From: Actinomycetota bacterium
Lineage (GTDB): Bacteria; Actinomycetota; Geothermincolia; Fen-727; Anoxymicrobiaceae
Direction: 5' to 3'
Length of the DNA stretch: 50,065 nucleotides
NCBI GenBank assembly: GCA_018896525.1
Contig: JAHIMR010000071.1
Location: 1 to 50,065, forward strand
Part shown: positions 49,997-50,065 of the stretch, in pieces
Layout: each line of letters begins with the position of its first letter
How positions within the stretch are numbered: the stretch's first letter is position 1
Program-made: the position numbers and the translations under genes
Notes under the pieces: model-generated
Told to the model about the DNA's origin: nothing
Databases searched by the model: none
The model's input: the letters and a program-made list of their open reading frames with translations, nothing else

Positions 49997-50065
49997 ACCG
50001 AACCGGGGCGGGCGCGGGCCGGGGATGCCGGAGGAGGTACCTTCCCTGGCGCTGAGCGTGGCCGG
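49980..50065 (+). CDS. thiD: Probable hydroxymethylpyrimidine (phosphate) kinase ThiD, N-terminal part
   Basis: The ATG at 49980 overlaps the thiL stop. The 28 visible residues end PSLALSVAG, matching the start of the ThiD ribokinase fold (ALTIAGSDSGGGAG in typical members). The rest is beyond the window. The call depends on operon context plus this short match. Confidence 0.65.
   Translation, partial: MNTSPEPNRGGRGPGMPEEVPSLALSVA

Overview
The window is GC-rich, densely coded bacterial DNA. It most likely comes from an anaerobic, single-membrane (Gram-positive type) bacterium, and a deep-branching actinobacterial lineage is my best guess. This rests on a MurT/GatD lipid II amidation pair, a PafB/PafC-like pair of WYL regulators, ECF-type transport, lipoproteins, and many TTG start codons with good ribosome binding sites. 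The Rnf complex, a 2-hydroxyacyl-CoA dehydratase-like protein and CoA-linked catabolism point to anaerobic or fermentative energy metabolism. There is no rRNA or species marker, so the taxonomy is inference.

Layout. 1-5550 (minus): a repeat-bearing surface beta-propeller protein cut by the left edge, a zinc-ribbon membrane protein, and gatD-murT. 5921-10888 (plus): a small zinc-ribbon protein, then a CoA cluster (PaaK-like ligase, SCP-x-type thiolase, DUF35 partner, acyl-CoA dehydrogenase). 11054-16057: two WYL regulators, a phosphoesterase and a large secreted DUF4091 protein. 16423-23613: an elongation-factor-like small protein, rseC-apbE (minus), and divergently rnfCDGEAB. 23860-26205: a FecR/TPR lipoprotein. 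26514-29908 (minus): a complete ECF transporter (NusG-II protein, Gx-type S component, two ATPases, EcfT). 30342-36302: a degenerate GGDEF protein, a pseudopilin, a metallo-beta-lactamase-fold hydrolase, a HgdB-like protein, and a queD / DUF366-like / queE cluster. 36363-40905: a class III aminotransferase divergent from an FGGY kinase and a RuBisCO-like protein. 40994-45642: an HNH nuclease, tRNA-Arg(CCG), an Sm-like small protein, a pseudopilin-like lipoprotein, a Clp ATPase and a DUF1844 protein. 45764-50065: a TPP riboswitch controlling thi4-thiE-thiC-thiL-thiD, the last gene cut by the right edge.

The most unusual feature is a dispersed element of about 163 nt with complementary ends and internal stems. 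Five copies are present (23711, 30198, 32631, 41520, 45838). Three are exactly 163 nt, one is 160 nt, and one is an 80-nt internal deletion. One copy sits inside the TPP riboswitch aptamer, between P4 and P5, while P1-P5 and the conserved TPP motifs remain on both sides. Another supplies the apparent start codon of a lipoprotein gene, a third supplies the stop codon of a gene, and the deleted copy ends 6 nt before a tRNA. Differences between the two arms are mostly transitions that keep G-U pairing, which suggests the element is tolerated or maintained as folded RNA. The intergenic regions also carry at least three families of shorter palindromic REP-like repeats.

Functional links: Rnf, ApbE and RseC form one membrane redox locus, and the nearby ECF cassette may supply flavin for ApbE. 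The kinase/RuBisCO-like pair looks like an uncharacterised pathway for a phosphorylated sugar acid or keto-sugar.
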